Origin: Pseudomonas taiwanensis DSM 21245
GTDB taxonomy: Bacteria > Pseudomonadota > Gammaproteobacteria > Pseudomonadales > Pseudomonadaceae
DNA length: 64,000 nt
Assembly: GCF_000425785.1 (NCBI RefSeq)
Contig: NZ_KE384452.1
Span: 52,074-116,073 of the forward strand
Reading direction: 5' to 3'
Shown here: positions 26,045 to 34,044 of the stretch, one piece after another
Layout: the number at the start of each line of letters is the position of its first letter
Numbering within the stretch: the stretch's first letter is position 1
Made by a program: the position numbers and the translations under genes
Notes under the pieces: model-generated
Seen by the model: only the letters and a program-made list of their open reading frames with translations
What the model was told of the DNA's origin: nothing
Database searches by the model: none

Positions 26045-26410
26045 GGCCTCGCTCCCGCTAATCAGAGGCCCTGGCAAGGGTCTTCGAAGCGCGCTCCTCC
26101 CACCCCTAGAGGCGCTTCGTGTCCATACGGCCCACAAGGCGGTTCGACGGGATTGCGACTGCAACGAAGAAGTTGTCCCGAGGGACGGAAGCGCATCACC
26201 GCAGTCACCCGGCAAGCCATGTCGCACCGCAGCAAGGCATCCACGAGCCAACCTGCCCGCCGCACCTTGCCCACGCTGCAGCCCCCTTCCTCTTCGAGCC
26301 TTCCTCGTCAGCCGCGCAATCCCCGCCGAGCAGGACCGCCGCCAGGCTTCTGATCGCTGCCCGAGCATCAGCACAATTACCCCAAGATCGATGCGACGAG
26401 GTTTATTTCC
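26045..26410 (+). other. Long untranslated leader or promoter region of aceA
   Basis: About 365 nt between the candidate promoter and the aceA start. Frames here overlap each other, lack ribosome sites and have no recognisable product. A simple CGACGAGG/TTTATTTCC stretch lies directly before ATG 26411. No known riboswitch or clear regulator site could be identified. Confidence 0.35.
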
Positions 26411-27736
26411 ATGGCACTGACACGCGAACAGCAAATTGCAGCCCTCGAGAAAGACTGGGCCGAGAACCCGCGCTGGAAAGGCGTGACCCGTACCTACACC
26501 GCCGCTGATGTCGTTCGCCTGCGTGGCTCCCTGCAACCGGAGCACACCCTGGCCCGCCTGGGTGCAGAAAAACTGTGGAAGCTGGTCACCGAAGGTGCCC
26601 ACCCCTCTTTCCGCCCAGAAAAAGATTTCGTCAACTGCATGGGCGCCCTGACCGGCGGCCAGGCAGTGCAACAGGTAAAAGCAGGCATCCAGGCCATTTA
26701 CCTGTCCGGCTGGCAAGTAGCCGCCGACAACAACTCGGCCGAGTCGATGTACCCTGACCAATCGCTGTACCCGGTCGACTCGGTACCGACCGTGGTCAAG
26801 CGCATCAACAACGCCTTCCGTCGCGCCGACCAGATCCAGTGGAAAGCCGGCAAGAACCCAGGCGACGACGGCTACATCGACTACTTCGCACCCATCGTAG
26901 CTGACGCCGAAGCCGGTTTCGGCGGCGTACTGAACGCCTACGAGCTGATGAAGAACATGATCGAGGCAGGCGCTGCCGGCGTTCACTTCGAAGACCAGCT
27001 GGCCTCGGTGAAGAAGTGCGGTCACATGGGTGGCAAGGTACTGGTACCAACCCAGGAAGCCGTACAGAAGCTGGTTGCCGCACGTCTGGCCGCCGACGTT
27101 TCGGGCGTACCGACCATCATCCTGGCCCGTACCGACGCCAACGCCGCTGACCTGTTGACCAGCGACTGCGACCCGTACGACCAGCCGTTCGTGATCGGCG
27201 AGCGCACCCGTGAAGGCTTCTACAAGGTCCGTGCCGGCCTCGACCAAGCCATCGCTCGCGGCCTGGCCTATGCGCCTTACGCCGACCTGATCTGGTGCGA
27301 AACCGCCAAGCCAGACCTGGAAGAAGCGCGCCGCTTCGCCGAAGCGATCAAGAAGGAGTACCCGGACCAGATCCTGTCGTACAACTGCTCGCCTTCCTTC
27401 AACTGGAAGAAGAACCTGGACGACGCGACCATCGCCAAGTTCCAGCGCGAACTGTCGGCCATGGGCTACAAGCACCAGTTCATCACCCTGGCCGGTATCC
27501 ACAACATGTGGCACGGCATGTTCAACCTGGCGCACGACTACGCCCGCAACGACATGACGGCCTACGTGAAGCTGCAGGAACAGGAATTCGCCGACGCCAG
27601 CAAAGGCTACACCTTCGTCGCGCACCAGCAGGAAGTGGGCACTGGCTACTTCGACGACATGACCACCGTGATTCAGGGTGGCGCTTCGTCGGTGACTGCA
27701 CTGACCGGTTCGACCGAGGAAGAGCAGTTCCACTGA
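26411..27736 (+). CDS. aceA: Isocitrate lyase
   Basis: A 441-residue cytoplasmic enzyme that splits isocitrate into succinate and glyoxylate, the first step of the glyoxylate shunt used on acetate and fatty acids. The signature KKCGH with the catalytic cysteine is present in SVKKCGHMGGKV; other active-site regions include SGWQVAADNN, YPDQSLYPVDSVP, EAGFGG and YNCSPSFNWKK. Length is close to the 434-residue E. coli enzyme rather than the longer type found in some pseudomonads. The gene is monocistronic, ending in a strong terminator; a long leader lies upstream. No malate synthase is nearby. Confidence 0.97.
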   Translation: MALTREQQIAALEKDWAENPRWKGVTRTYTAADVVRLRGSLQPEHTLARLGAEKLWKLVTEGAHPSFRPEKDFVNCMGALTGGQAVQQVKAGIQAIYLSGWQVAADNNSAESMYPDQSLYPVDSVPTVVKRINNAFRRADQIQWKAGKNPGDDGYIDYFAPIVADAEAGFGGVLNAYELMKNMIEAGAAGVHFEDQLASVKKCGHMGGKVLVPTQEAVQKLVAARLAADVSGVPTIILARTDANAADLLTSDCDPYDQPFVIGERTREGFYKVRAGLDQAIARGLAYAPYADLIWCETAKPDLEEARRFAEAIKKEYPDQILSYNCSPSFNWKKNLDDATIAKFQRELSAMGYKHQFITLAGIHNMWHGMFNLAHDYARNDMTAYVKLQEQEFADASKGYTFVAHQQEVGTGYFDDMTTVIQGGASSVTALTGSTEEEQFH

Positions 27737-27755
27737 TAGTGGGTTGCCGCTGAAT

Positions 27756-27790
27756 AAAGCCCGGGGCTTGTGAAAGCCCCGGGCTTTTGT
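27756..27790 (+). terminator. Strong intrinsic terminator of aceA
   Basis: AAAGCCCGGGGCT (27756-27768), loop tgtgaa, AGCCCCGGGCTTT (27775-27787), then a T-rich run (TTTTGTTTTTG). The stem is 13 bp and perfect. Confidence 0.9.
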
Positions 27791-27873
27791 TTTTGCCTGC
27801 ACCGGCCTTGGTTATTGCGGTGTTGCGTAGATCGGTCGCGCGCCTGTCACAGGCGTTATTGGCCGTAAACAAA

Positions 27874-27919
27874 CGTAGGAGCGAGCCTTGCTCGCGATGC
27901 GCCGCGCGGGCGGCGCTCG
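27874..27919. repeat. REP element, first copy
   Basis: CGTAGGAGCGAGCCTTGCTCG and the following GATGCGCCGCGC-GGCGGCGCTCG. The GCGAGC/GCTCGC palindrome is typical of Pseudomonas REP sequences. The same sequence, almost exact, occurs inverted at 63925-63970. Confidence 0.8.
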
Positions 27920-28043
27920 ATCTCACAGGCGCTGCCTCCCGTTCGCCATACCCATGCCCCACACCCCAAACACCCCACAAGCATCACCCACAAACCCCCA
28001 AAACAGGTCTATGCTTGAGGCAGCCCAGCCGCAAGGACCGCTC

Positions 28044-28697
28044 ATGCCTCGTCCAAGCCACCTGATGATGCTCGCCCTGATCGCCGCCGCCCTCTATATA
28101 TGTGCACTGGCCAGCGACAACACCCTGCTCGCCCTGCTGGCCAAACCGATACCCGTGCTGGCCCTGATCGCCTGGCTACGTAGCGCCCCTGCCACACCTT
28201 ATCGCCGCCGAATCACCTTGGGCCTGGCATTCTCGATACTCGGAGACATCCTGCTGGCCATTCCCGCCGACCTGTTCGTGTTCGGCCTGGTCGCATTTCT
28301 TTGTGCCCACCTGGCCTACCTACGCGCCTATTGCGGCCAAACCTTGCGCCCCGCCCTAGCCACTCTCCTGTTCAGCGCCCTCACCGGCATCACCCTGTTC
28401 GGCGTGCTCGCCAACCACGGCCTGGGCTCGCTGCTGATCCCGGTTGCGTTCTACGCCCTGGCCATCAGCACCATGCTCTGGCGCGCCCTGGCCTGCGGTG
28501 GCCTGGCCGCGCTCGGTGCTGGCCTGTTCGTGTTCTCCGACAGCCTGATCGGCATCGACCGCTTCGTTAGCCCGTCTGCCGCCGCACCGTACCTGATCAT
28601 CCTCACCTACTGGCTCGGCCAATGGGCGATCGCCTCATCTGTCGGCCATCGCCCAACCGACAAAGTATTGACCCAGAGCGGTGCAAGCGGCGCTTGA
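28044..28697 (+). CDS. YhhN/TMEM86 family membrane protein (lysoplasmalogenase-like)
   Basis: A 217-residue integral membrane protein with about eight hydrophobic segments. Family-type segments are KPIPVLALIAWLR, GLAFSILGDILLAIP, FVFGLVAFLCAHLAYLRAY and GALLFVFSDSLIGIDRF-like text (GAGLFVFSDSLIGIDRF), with paired Asp residues proposed to be catalytic in TMEM86 lysoplasmalogenases. Bacterial function is not settled. ATG 28044 has AAGGA 8 nt upstream; the frame extends through the REP element and is not coding there. Confidence 0.8.
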   Translation: MPRPSHLMMLALIAAALYICALASDNTLLALLAKPIPVLALIAWLRSAPATPYRRRITLGLAFSILGDILLAIPADLFVFGLVAFLCAHLAYLRAYCGQTLRPALATLLFSALTGITLFGVLANHGLGSLLIPVAFYALAISTMLWRALACGGLAALGAGLFVFSDSLIGIDRFVSPSAAAPYLIILTYWLGQWAIASSVGHRPTDKVLTQSGASGA

Positions 28698-29090
28698 AGC
28701 TGCTAGAACAAACGTTTTTCGCATTTGCAAGTAGGGGGAATCGCCCAATGAACTTTACCAGGCGCAGAACAGCCAAATTACAGGGTAACAGTTCAAATGA
28801 TATCAATTATCATTTCGAAGTTTGTGATTCGTTACCAGCCGCAAGAAACATAATTAACAAAACCGCATGCAATGCCCGAATTTCAAGGCTTTCAGCCAGT
28901 TACGAACGCTTGTTGTTCTTAATCCTACGAATAAATTTGCCACAGAAATTTTACTTGCATCGGGTTTACCCATAAAATCAGCCCGATTGATTCAGCTGCG
29001 ACATTTGGTCACTGCACCTGCGACGCCAAGTCGCCGCTCTACTTAATTTCAGACTGCAGAGCTGGGTCTCTGTGTATAAGGATTTCTAGC
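28698..29090. promoter_or_regulatory. AT-rich control region upstream of nuoA
   Basis: About 390 nt, noticeably AT-richer than the genes on both sides, as expected for a strong promoter region. It contains a Fur-box-like palindrome (28795-28815) and several poorly resolved -10-like hexamers (for example TAAATT near 28931). A 75-codon frame from ATG 28748 is not convincing. Confidence 0.5.
28795..28815. promoter_or_regulatory. Fur-box-like palindrome upstream of nuoA
   Basis: AAATGATA-tcaat-TATCATTT is a perfect 8-5-8 inverted repeat built of NAT triplets, close to the Fur consensus GATAATGAT/AATCATTATC. It lies about 280 nt before nuoA. Function is inferred only. Confidence 0.4.
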
Positions 29091-29504
29091 ATGTCCGATT
29101 CGGCAGGACTCATCGCCCACAACTGGGGCTTTGCCATCTTCCTTCTGGGTGTCGTCGGCCTGTGTGCCTTCATGCTCGGCCTGTCCAGCCTGCTCGGTAG
29201 CAAGGCCTGGGGTCGCGCCAAGAACGAACCCTTCGAATCCGGTATGCTGCCCGTCGGCAGCGCCCGTCTGCGCCTGTCCGCCAAATTCTATCTGGTCGCG
29301 ATGCTGTTCGTGATCTTCGATATCGAAGCCCTATTCCTGTATGCATGGTCTGTGTCCGTCCGCGAAAGCGGCTGGACCGGATTCGTCGAAGCACTCGTTT
29401 TCATAGCAATTCTGTTGGCTGGTCTTGTCTACCTATGGCGCGTCGGGGCACTTGATTGGGCTCCCGAAGGTCGCCGCAAGCGGCAAGCGAAGCTGAAACA
29501 ATGA
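29091..29504 (+). CDS. nuoA: NADH-quinone oxidoreductase subunit A
   Basis: A 137-residue membrane subunit of complex I with three helices ([57 protein letters not shown]). The conserved acidic loop/helix [12 protein letters not shown] and [20 protein letters not shown] are typical. NuoA lies at the junction of the quinone site and membrane arm. It opens the nuo operon, 10 nt ahead of nuoB. Confidence 0.96.
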
Positions 29505-29514
29505 GGCTTTGGCA

Positions 29515-30192
29515 ATGCAATACAATCTCACCAGAATCGATCCGGATGCGCCCAACGAGCAGTACCCGGTCGGTGAACGGGAAACCGTCACCGATCAACT
29601 GCTAGAGGACCAGGTCCACAAGAACATCTTCATGGGCAAGCTTGAAGATGTGCTGCGTGGCGCGGTCAACTGGGGTCGCAAGAACTCCCTCTGGCCGTAC
29701 AACTTCGGCCTGTCCTGCTGCTACGTGGAAATGACCACGGCCTTCACGGCACCCCATGACATCGCCCGCTTCGGCGCCGAAGTCATCCGGGCCTCGCCGC
29801 GTCAGGCCGACTTCATGGTCGTCGCCGGTACCTGCTTCATCAAGATGGCGCCGATCATCCAACGCCTGTACGAGCAGATGCTCGAGCCCAAGTGGGTCAT
29901 CTCCATGGGTTCGTGCGCCAACTCCGGTGGCATGTACGACATCTACTCGGTCGTTCAGGGGGTCGACAAGTTCCTCCCCGTTGACGTGTACGTGCCTGGC
30001 TGCCCGCCGCGCCCCGAAGCATTCCTGCAAGGCTTGATGCTGCTGCAGGAGTCGATCGGCCAGGAGCGACGCCCACTTTCCTGGGTCGTTGGTGATCAAG
30101 GCATTTACCGTGCCGAGATGCCCGCCGAGAAAGACCTGCGTCGCGAACAGCGTATCGCGGTAACCAACCTGCGCAGCCCCGACGAAGTCTGA
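29515..30192 (+). CDS. nuoB: NADH-quinone oxidoreductase subunit B
   Basis: A 225-residue peripheral subunit carrying the terminal [4Fe-4S] cluster N2. The four ligands are seen: the tandem cysteines of GLSCCYVEM (Cys68, Cys69), Cys134 in GSCANSGG and Cys163 in VPGCPPRPEAF. I use ATG 29515 with GAGG 8 nt upstream; a TTG two codons earlier is unlikely. A strong hairpin separates it from nuoCD. Confidence 0.96.
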   Translation: MQYNLTRIDPDAPNEQYPVGERETVTDQLLEDQVHKNIFMGKLEDVLRGAVNWGRKNSLWPYNFGLSCCYVEMTTAFTAPHDIARFGAEVIRASPRQADFMVVAGTCFIKMAPIIQRLYEQMLEPKWVISMGSCANSGGMYDIYSVVQGVDKFLPVDVYVPGCPPRPEAFLQGLMLLQESIGQERRPLSWVVGDQGIYRAEMPAEKDLRREQRIAVTNLRSPDEV

Positions 30193-30203
30193 TCCAGCGA
30201 CCT

Positions 30204-30231
30204 GCCGCCCGCTCCCGAAGGAGCCGGCGGC
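30204..30231 (+). other. Intercistronic hairpin between nuoB and nuoCD
   Basis: GCCGCC-c-GCTCC, loop cgaa, GGAGC-c-GGCGGC: an 11-bp stem with one C-C mismatch. No T run follows, so it is more likely an mRNA stability or processing element than a terminator. Confidence 0.6.
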
Positions 30232-30271
30232 CTGGCTTCATTCTCTACGTTGACTCAAAGCGACCGAGACC

Positions 30272-32053
30272 ATGACAGCGGACACCGCTATTTACATTCC
30301 GCCTTACAAGGCTGACGACCAGGATGTGGTCGTCGAACTGCACAACCGTTTTGGCGCCGACGCATTCGTCGCCCAGGAAACCCGCACCGGCATGCCGGTC
30401 CTGTGGGTGAACCGTGCCCAACTCAAAGAAGTCCTGACCTTCCTGCGCAACGTCGCCAAGCCGTACAGCATGCTGTACGACCTGCACGGCGTCGACGAGC
30501 GCCTGCGCACCCAGCGCCGTGGCCTGCCGGCCGCCGACTTCAGCGTGTTCTACCACCTGCTGTCGGTGGAACGTAACAGCGACGTGATGATCAAGGTCTC
30601 GCTCAGCGAAGGCGACCTCAACCTGCCGTCGGTCACCAGCATCTGGCCCAACGCCAACTGGTACGAGCGCGAAGTCTGGGACATGTTCGGCATCGACTTT
30701 GCCGGCCACCCGCACCTGTCGCGTATCCTCATGCCGCCGACCTGGGAAGGTCACCCGCTGCGCAAGGACTTCCCGGCCCGTGCCACCGAATTTGACCCGT
30801 ACAGCCTGAACCTGGCCAAGCAACAGCTTGAAGAGGAATCGGCACGCTTCAACCCGGAAGCGTGGGGCATGAAGCGTCACGGCGCCAATGAGGACTACAT
30901 GTTCCTCAACCTCGGCCCGAACCACCCTTCGGCACACGGTGCCTTCCGTATCGTCCTGCAACTGGACGGCGAAGAAATCGTCGACTGCGTACCGGACATC
31001 GGCTACCACCACCGTGGCGCCGAGAAGATGGCCGAGCGCCAGTCCTGGCACAGCTTCATCCCCTATACCGACCGTATCGACTACCTCGGCGGGGTGATGA
31101 ACAACCTGCCGTACGTACTGGCGGTAGAGAAGCTGGCTGGCATCAAGGTGCCACAGAAAGTCGACACCATCCGCGTGATGCTGGCCGAATTCTTCCGTAT
31201 CACCAGCCACCTGCTGTTCCTGGGTACGTACATCCAGGACGTCGGCGCCATGACCCCGGTGTTCTTCACCTTCACCGACCGTCAACGCGCCTACACCGTG
31301 ATCGAGGCAATCACCGGCTTCCGTCTGCACCCGGCCTGGTACCGTATCGGTGGCGTCGCCCACGACCTGCCGCGCGGCTGGGACAAACTGGTCAAGGACT
31401 TCGTCGAATGGCTGCCCAAGCGCCTGGACGAATACGAGAAGGCCGCCCTCCAGAACAGCATCCTGCGTGGTCGTACCATCGGCGTTGCCGCCTATAACAC
31501 CAAGGAAGCTTTGGAGTGGGGCACGACCGGTGCCGGCCTGCGTGCCACCGGTTGCAACTTCGACCTGCGCAAAGCCCGCCCCTACTCCGGCTACGAGAAC
31601 TTCGAGTTCGAAGTACCGCTGGCCCACAACGGCGATGCCTACGATCGCTGCATGGTCCGTGTCGAGGAGATGCGCCAGAGTATCCGCATCATCGACCAGT
31701 GCCTGCGCAACATGCCGGAAGGCCCGTACAAGGCGGATCATCCGCTGACCACGCCGCCACCGAAAGAGCGCACCCTGCAGCACATCGAGACCCTGATCAC
31801 TCACTTCCTGCAAGTCTCGTGGGGCCCGGTCATGCCGGCCAACGAGTCGTTCCAGATGATCGAGGCGACCAAGGGCATCAACAGTTACTACCTGACGAGC
31901 GATGGCGGCACCATGAGCTACCGCACCCGGATCCGTACCCCGAGCTATCCGCACCTGCAGCAGATCCCTTCGGTGATCAAAGGCAGCATGGTCGCCGACC
32001 TCATTGCGTACCTGGGCAGTATCGACTTCGTTATGGCTGACGTGGACCGCTAA
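30272..32053 (+). CDS. nuoC: NADH-quinone oxidoreductase fused subunits C/D
   Basis: A 593-residue fusion of the 30-kDa (NuoC, about 1-180) and 49-kDa (NuoD, about 210-593) subunits, as in E. coli and pseudomonads. The NuoC part has WPNANWYEREVWDMFGIDFAGHPHLSRILMP split over the family signature; NuoD has LGPNHPSAHGAFRI, the quinone-pocket His and Tyr region (PDIGYHHRGAEKMAE), and ends with IAYLGSIDFVMADVDR. The NuoD part, with NuoB, forms the quinone reduction site. Confidence 0.97.
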   Translation: MTADTAIYIPPYKADDQDVVVELHNRFGADAFVAQETRTGMPVLWVNRAQLKEVLTFLRNVAKPYSMLYDLHGVDERLRTQRRGLPAADFSVFYHLLSVERNSDVMIKVSLSEGDLNLPSVTSIWPNANWYEREVWDMFGIDFAGHPHLSRILMPPTWEGHPLRKDFPARATEFDPYSLNLAKQQLEEESARFNPEAWGMKRHGANEDYMFLNLGPNHPSAHGAFRIVLQLDGEEIVDCVPDIGYHHRGAEKMAERQSWHSFIPYTDRIDYLGGVMNNLPYVLAVEKLAGIKVPQKVDTIRVMLAEFFRITSHLLFLGTYIQDVGAMTPVFFTFTDRQRAYTVIEAITGFRLHPAWYRIGGVAHDLPRGWDKLVKDFVEWLPKRLDEYEKAALQNSILRGRTIGVAAYNTKEALEWGTTGAGLRATGCNFDLRKARPYSGYENFEFEVPLAHNGDAYDRCMVRVEEMRQSIRIIDQCLRNMPEGPYKADHPLTTPPPKERTLQHIETLITHFLQVSWGPVMPANESFQMIEATKGINSYYLTSDGGTMSYRTRIRTPSYPHLQQIPSVIKGSMVADLIAYLGSIDFVMADVDR

Positions 32054-32055
32054 GC

Positions 32056-32553
32056 ATGAACAGCACGCTTATCCAGACTGACCGTTTCGCCCTGAGCGAA
32101 ACCGAGCGCTCGGCCATCGAGCACGAGATGCATCACTACGAGGACCCGCGCGCGGCGTCCATCGAAGCCCTGAAGATCGTCCAGAAGGAACGTGGCTGGG
32201 TGCCGGACGGTGCCATCCACGCGATCGGCGAAGTGCTGGGCATCCCGGCCAGCGACGTGGAAGGTGTAGCCACCTTCTACAGCCAGATCTTCCGCCAACC
32301 GGTCGGCCGCCACATCATCCGCGTCTGCGACAGCATGGTCTGCTACATCGGCGGTCATGAGTCGGTGGTCAGCCAGATCCAGAGCGAGCTGGGCATCGGC
32401 CTGGGCCAGACCACCGCCGACGGCCGCTTCACTCTGCTGCCCGTGTGCTGCCTGGGCAATTGCGACAAGGCCCCGGCGCTGATGATCGACGACGACACCT
32501 TCGGCGACGTTCAGCCGGCTGGCGTTTCCAAACTGCTGGAGGGTTACGTATGA
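32056..32553 (+). CDS. nuoE: NADH-quinone oxidoreductase subunit E
   Basis: A 165-residue thioredoxin-like subunit with the N1a [2Fe-2S] cluster. The four ligands fit Cys91 and Cys96 (RVCDSMVCYIGG) and Cys132 and Cys136 (CCLGNCDKAP). It starts 2 nt after nuoCD and overlaps nuoF by 4 nt (ATGA), consistent with translational coupling. Confidence 0.96.
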   Translation: MNSTLIQTDRFALSETERSAIEHEMHHYEDPRAASIEALKIVQKERGWVPDGAIHAIGEVLGIPASDVEGVATFYSQIFRQPVGRHIIRVCDSMVCYIGGHESVVSQIQSELGIGLGQTTADGRFTLLPVCCLGNCDKAPALMIDDDTFGDVQPAGVSKLLEGYV

Positions 32554-33914
32554 CCATTACTTCCTTCGGCCCGGCCAACCGTATCGCACGTTCGGCCGAA
32601 ACCCACCCGCTGACCTGGCGTCTGCGTGACGACGGCGAGCCGATCTGGCTGGACGAGTACCAGGCCAAGAACGGCTATGCCGCTGCCCGCAAAGCGCTGG
32701 CAGAAATGTCCGCCGACGACATCGTGCAAAGTGTCAAGGACTCCGGCCTCAAGGGCCGGGGCGGCGCAGGCTTCCCCACTGGCGTGAAGTGGGGCCTGAT
32801 GCCCAAAGACGAATCCATGAACATCCGCTACCTGCTGTGCAACGCGGACGAAATGGAGCCCAACACCTGGAAGGACCGCATGCTGATGGAGCAACAGCCC
32901 CATCTGCTGGTCGAGGGCATGCTGATCAGCGCCCGCGCCCTGAAGGCCTACCGCGGCTACATCTTCCTGCGTGGCGAGTACACCACCGCGGCGAAGAACC
33001 TCAACCGCGCCATCGAGGAAGCCAAGGCCGCCGGCCTGCTGGGCAAGAACATCCTCGGTTCGGGCTTCGACTTCGAGCTGTTCGTGCACACCGGTGCCGG
33101 TCGCTACATCTGCGGTGAAGAAACCGCACTGATCAACTCGCTGGAAGGCCGCCGCGCCAACCCGCGCTCCAAGCCGCCCTTCCCTGCCGCCGTTGGCGTG
33201 TGGGGCAAGCCGACTTGCGTGAACAACGTCGAGACCCTGTGCAACGTTCCGGCGATCGTCGCCAACGGCAACGACTGGTACAAGTCGCTGGCCCGTGAAG
33301 GCAGCGAAGACCACGGCACCAAGCTGATGGGCTTCTCTGGCAAGGTGAAGAACCCCGGCCTGTGGGAACTGCCGTTCGGCGTCACTGCCCGTGAGCTGTT
33401 CGAGGACTACGCCGGGGGCATGCGCGACGGTTACAAGCTCAAGTGCTGGCAACCAGGCGGTGCCGGTACCGGTTTCCTGCTGCCCGAGCACCTCGATGCG
33501 CAGATGTACGCCGGCGGCATCGCCAAGGTAGGCACCCGTATGGGTACCGGTCTGGCCATGGCGGTCGACGACAGCATCAACATGGTCTCGCTGCTGCGCA
33601 ACATGGAAGAGTTCTTCGCCCGCGAGTCCTGCGGCTGGTGCACCCCCTGCCGTGACGGCCTGCCGTGGAGCGTGAAGATGCTGCGCGCGCTGGAAAAAGG
33701 CCAGGGCCGCGCCGAAGACATCGAGACCCTGCTGGGGCTGGTCAACTTCCTCGGCCCGGGCCGCACCTTCTGTGCCCACGCACCGGGTGCCGTCGAGCCA
33801 TTGGGCAGTGCCATCAAATACTTCCGCTCGGAATTCGAGGCCGGTGTCGCTCCAGCAAGCGCTGCCGACGCCCTGCGCCCGAACCTGGCGAAGCCGATTG
33901 TGGTCGGCGCATAA
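32550..33914 (+). CDS. nuoF: NADH-quinone oxidoreductase subunit F (NADH-binding)
   Basis: A 454-residue flavoprotein that binds NADH and FMN and carries cluster N3. The Gly-rich loop GLKGRGGAGFPTGVKW, the FMN-binding GAGRYICGEETALINSLEG, and the [4Fe-4S] ligands in ESCGWCTPCRDG are intact, with the distal Cys in GRTFCAHAPGA. ATG 32550 overlaps the nuoE stop. A 130-nt gap with a hairpin separates it from nuoG. Confidence 0.97.
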   Translation: MTITSFGPANRIARSAETHPLTWRLRDDGEPIWLDEYQAKNGYAAARKALAEMSADDIVQSVKDSGLKGRGGAGFPTGVKWGLMPKDESMNIRYLLCNADEMEPNTWKDRMLMEQQPHLLVEGMLISARALKAYRGYIFLRGEYTTAAKNLNRAIEEAKAAGLLGKNILGSGFDFELFVHTGAGRYICGEETALINSLEGRRANPRSKPPFPAAVGVWGKPTCVNNVETLCNVPAIVANGNDWYKSLAREGSEDHGTKLMGFSGKVKNPGLWELPFGVTARELFEDYAGGMRDGYKLKCWQPGGAGTGFLLPEHLDAQMYAGGIAKVGTRMGTGLAMAVDDSINMVSLLRNMEEFFARESCGWCTPCRDGLPWSVKMLRALEKGQGRAEDIETLLGLVNFLGPGRTFCAHAPGAVEPLGSAIKYFRSEFEAGVAPASAADALRPNLAKPIVVGA

Positions 33915-33925
33915 CAAGATGAAAC

Positions 33926-33947
33926 GCGGGTGGTCCGTGCCACCCGC
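33926..33947 (+). other. Intercistronic hairpin between nuoF and nuoG
   Basis: GCGGGTGG-tccgtg-CCACCCGC, a perfect 8-bp GC-rich stem 11 nt after nuoF and about 97 nt before nuoG. No T run follows. It lies in the longest gap of the operon. Confidence 0.6.
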
Positions 33948-34044
33948 TGGCCTTGCAGGCACGCGCAGTCCTGACGCGAGCCGCGGGCCCACCGATTTCC
34001 ATTAGCCACGCCTGCTCACGCGGGCCAACGAAGAACTTTGAACC

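Noticed and set aside
28748..28975. 75-codon frame in the nuoA upstream region with a GGGGG-like site
   Set aside because: Very AT-rich, no recognisable pattern, overlaps the Fur-like palindrome; more likely untranslated control DNA.
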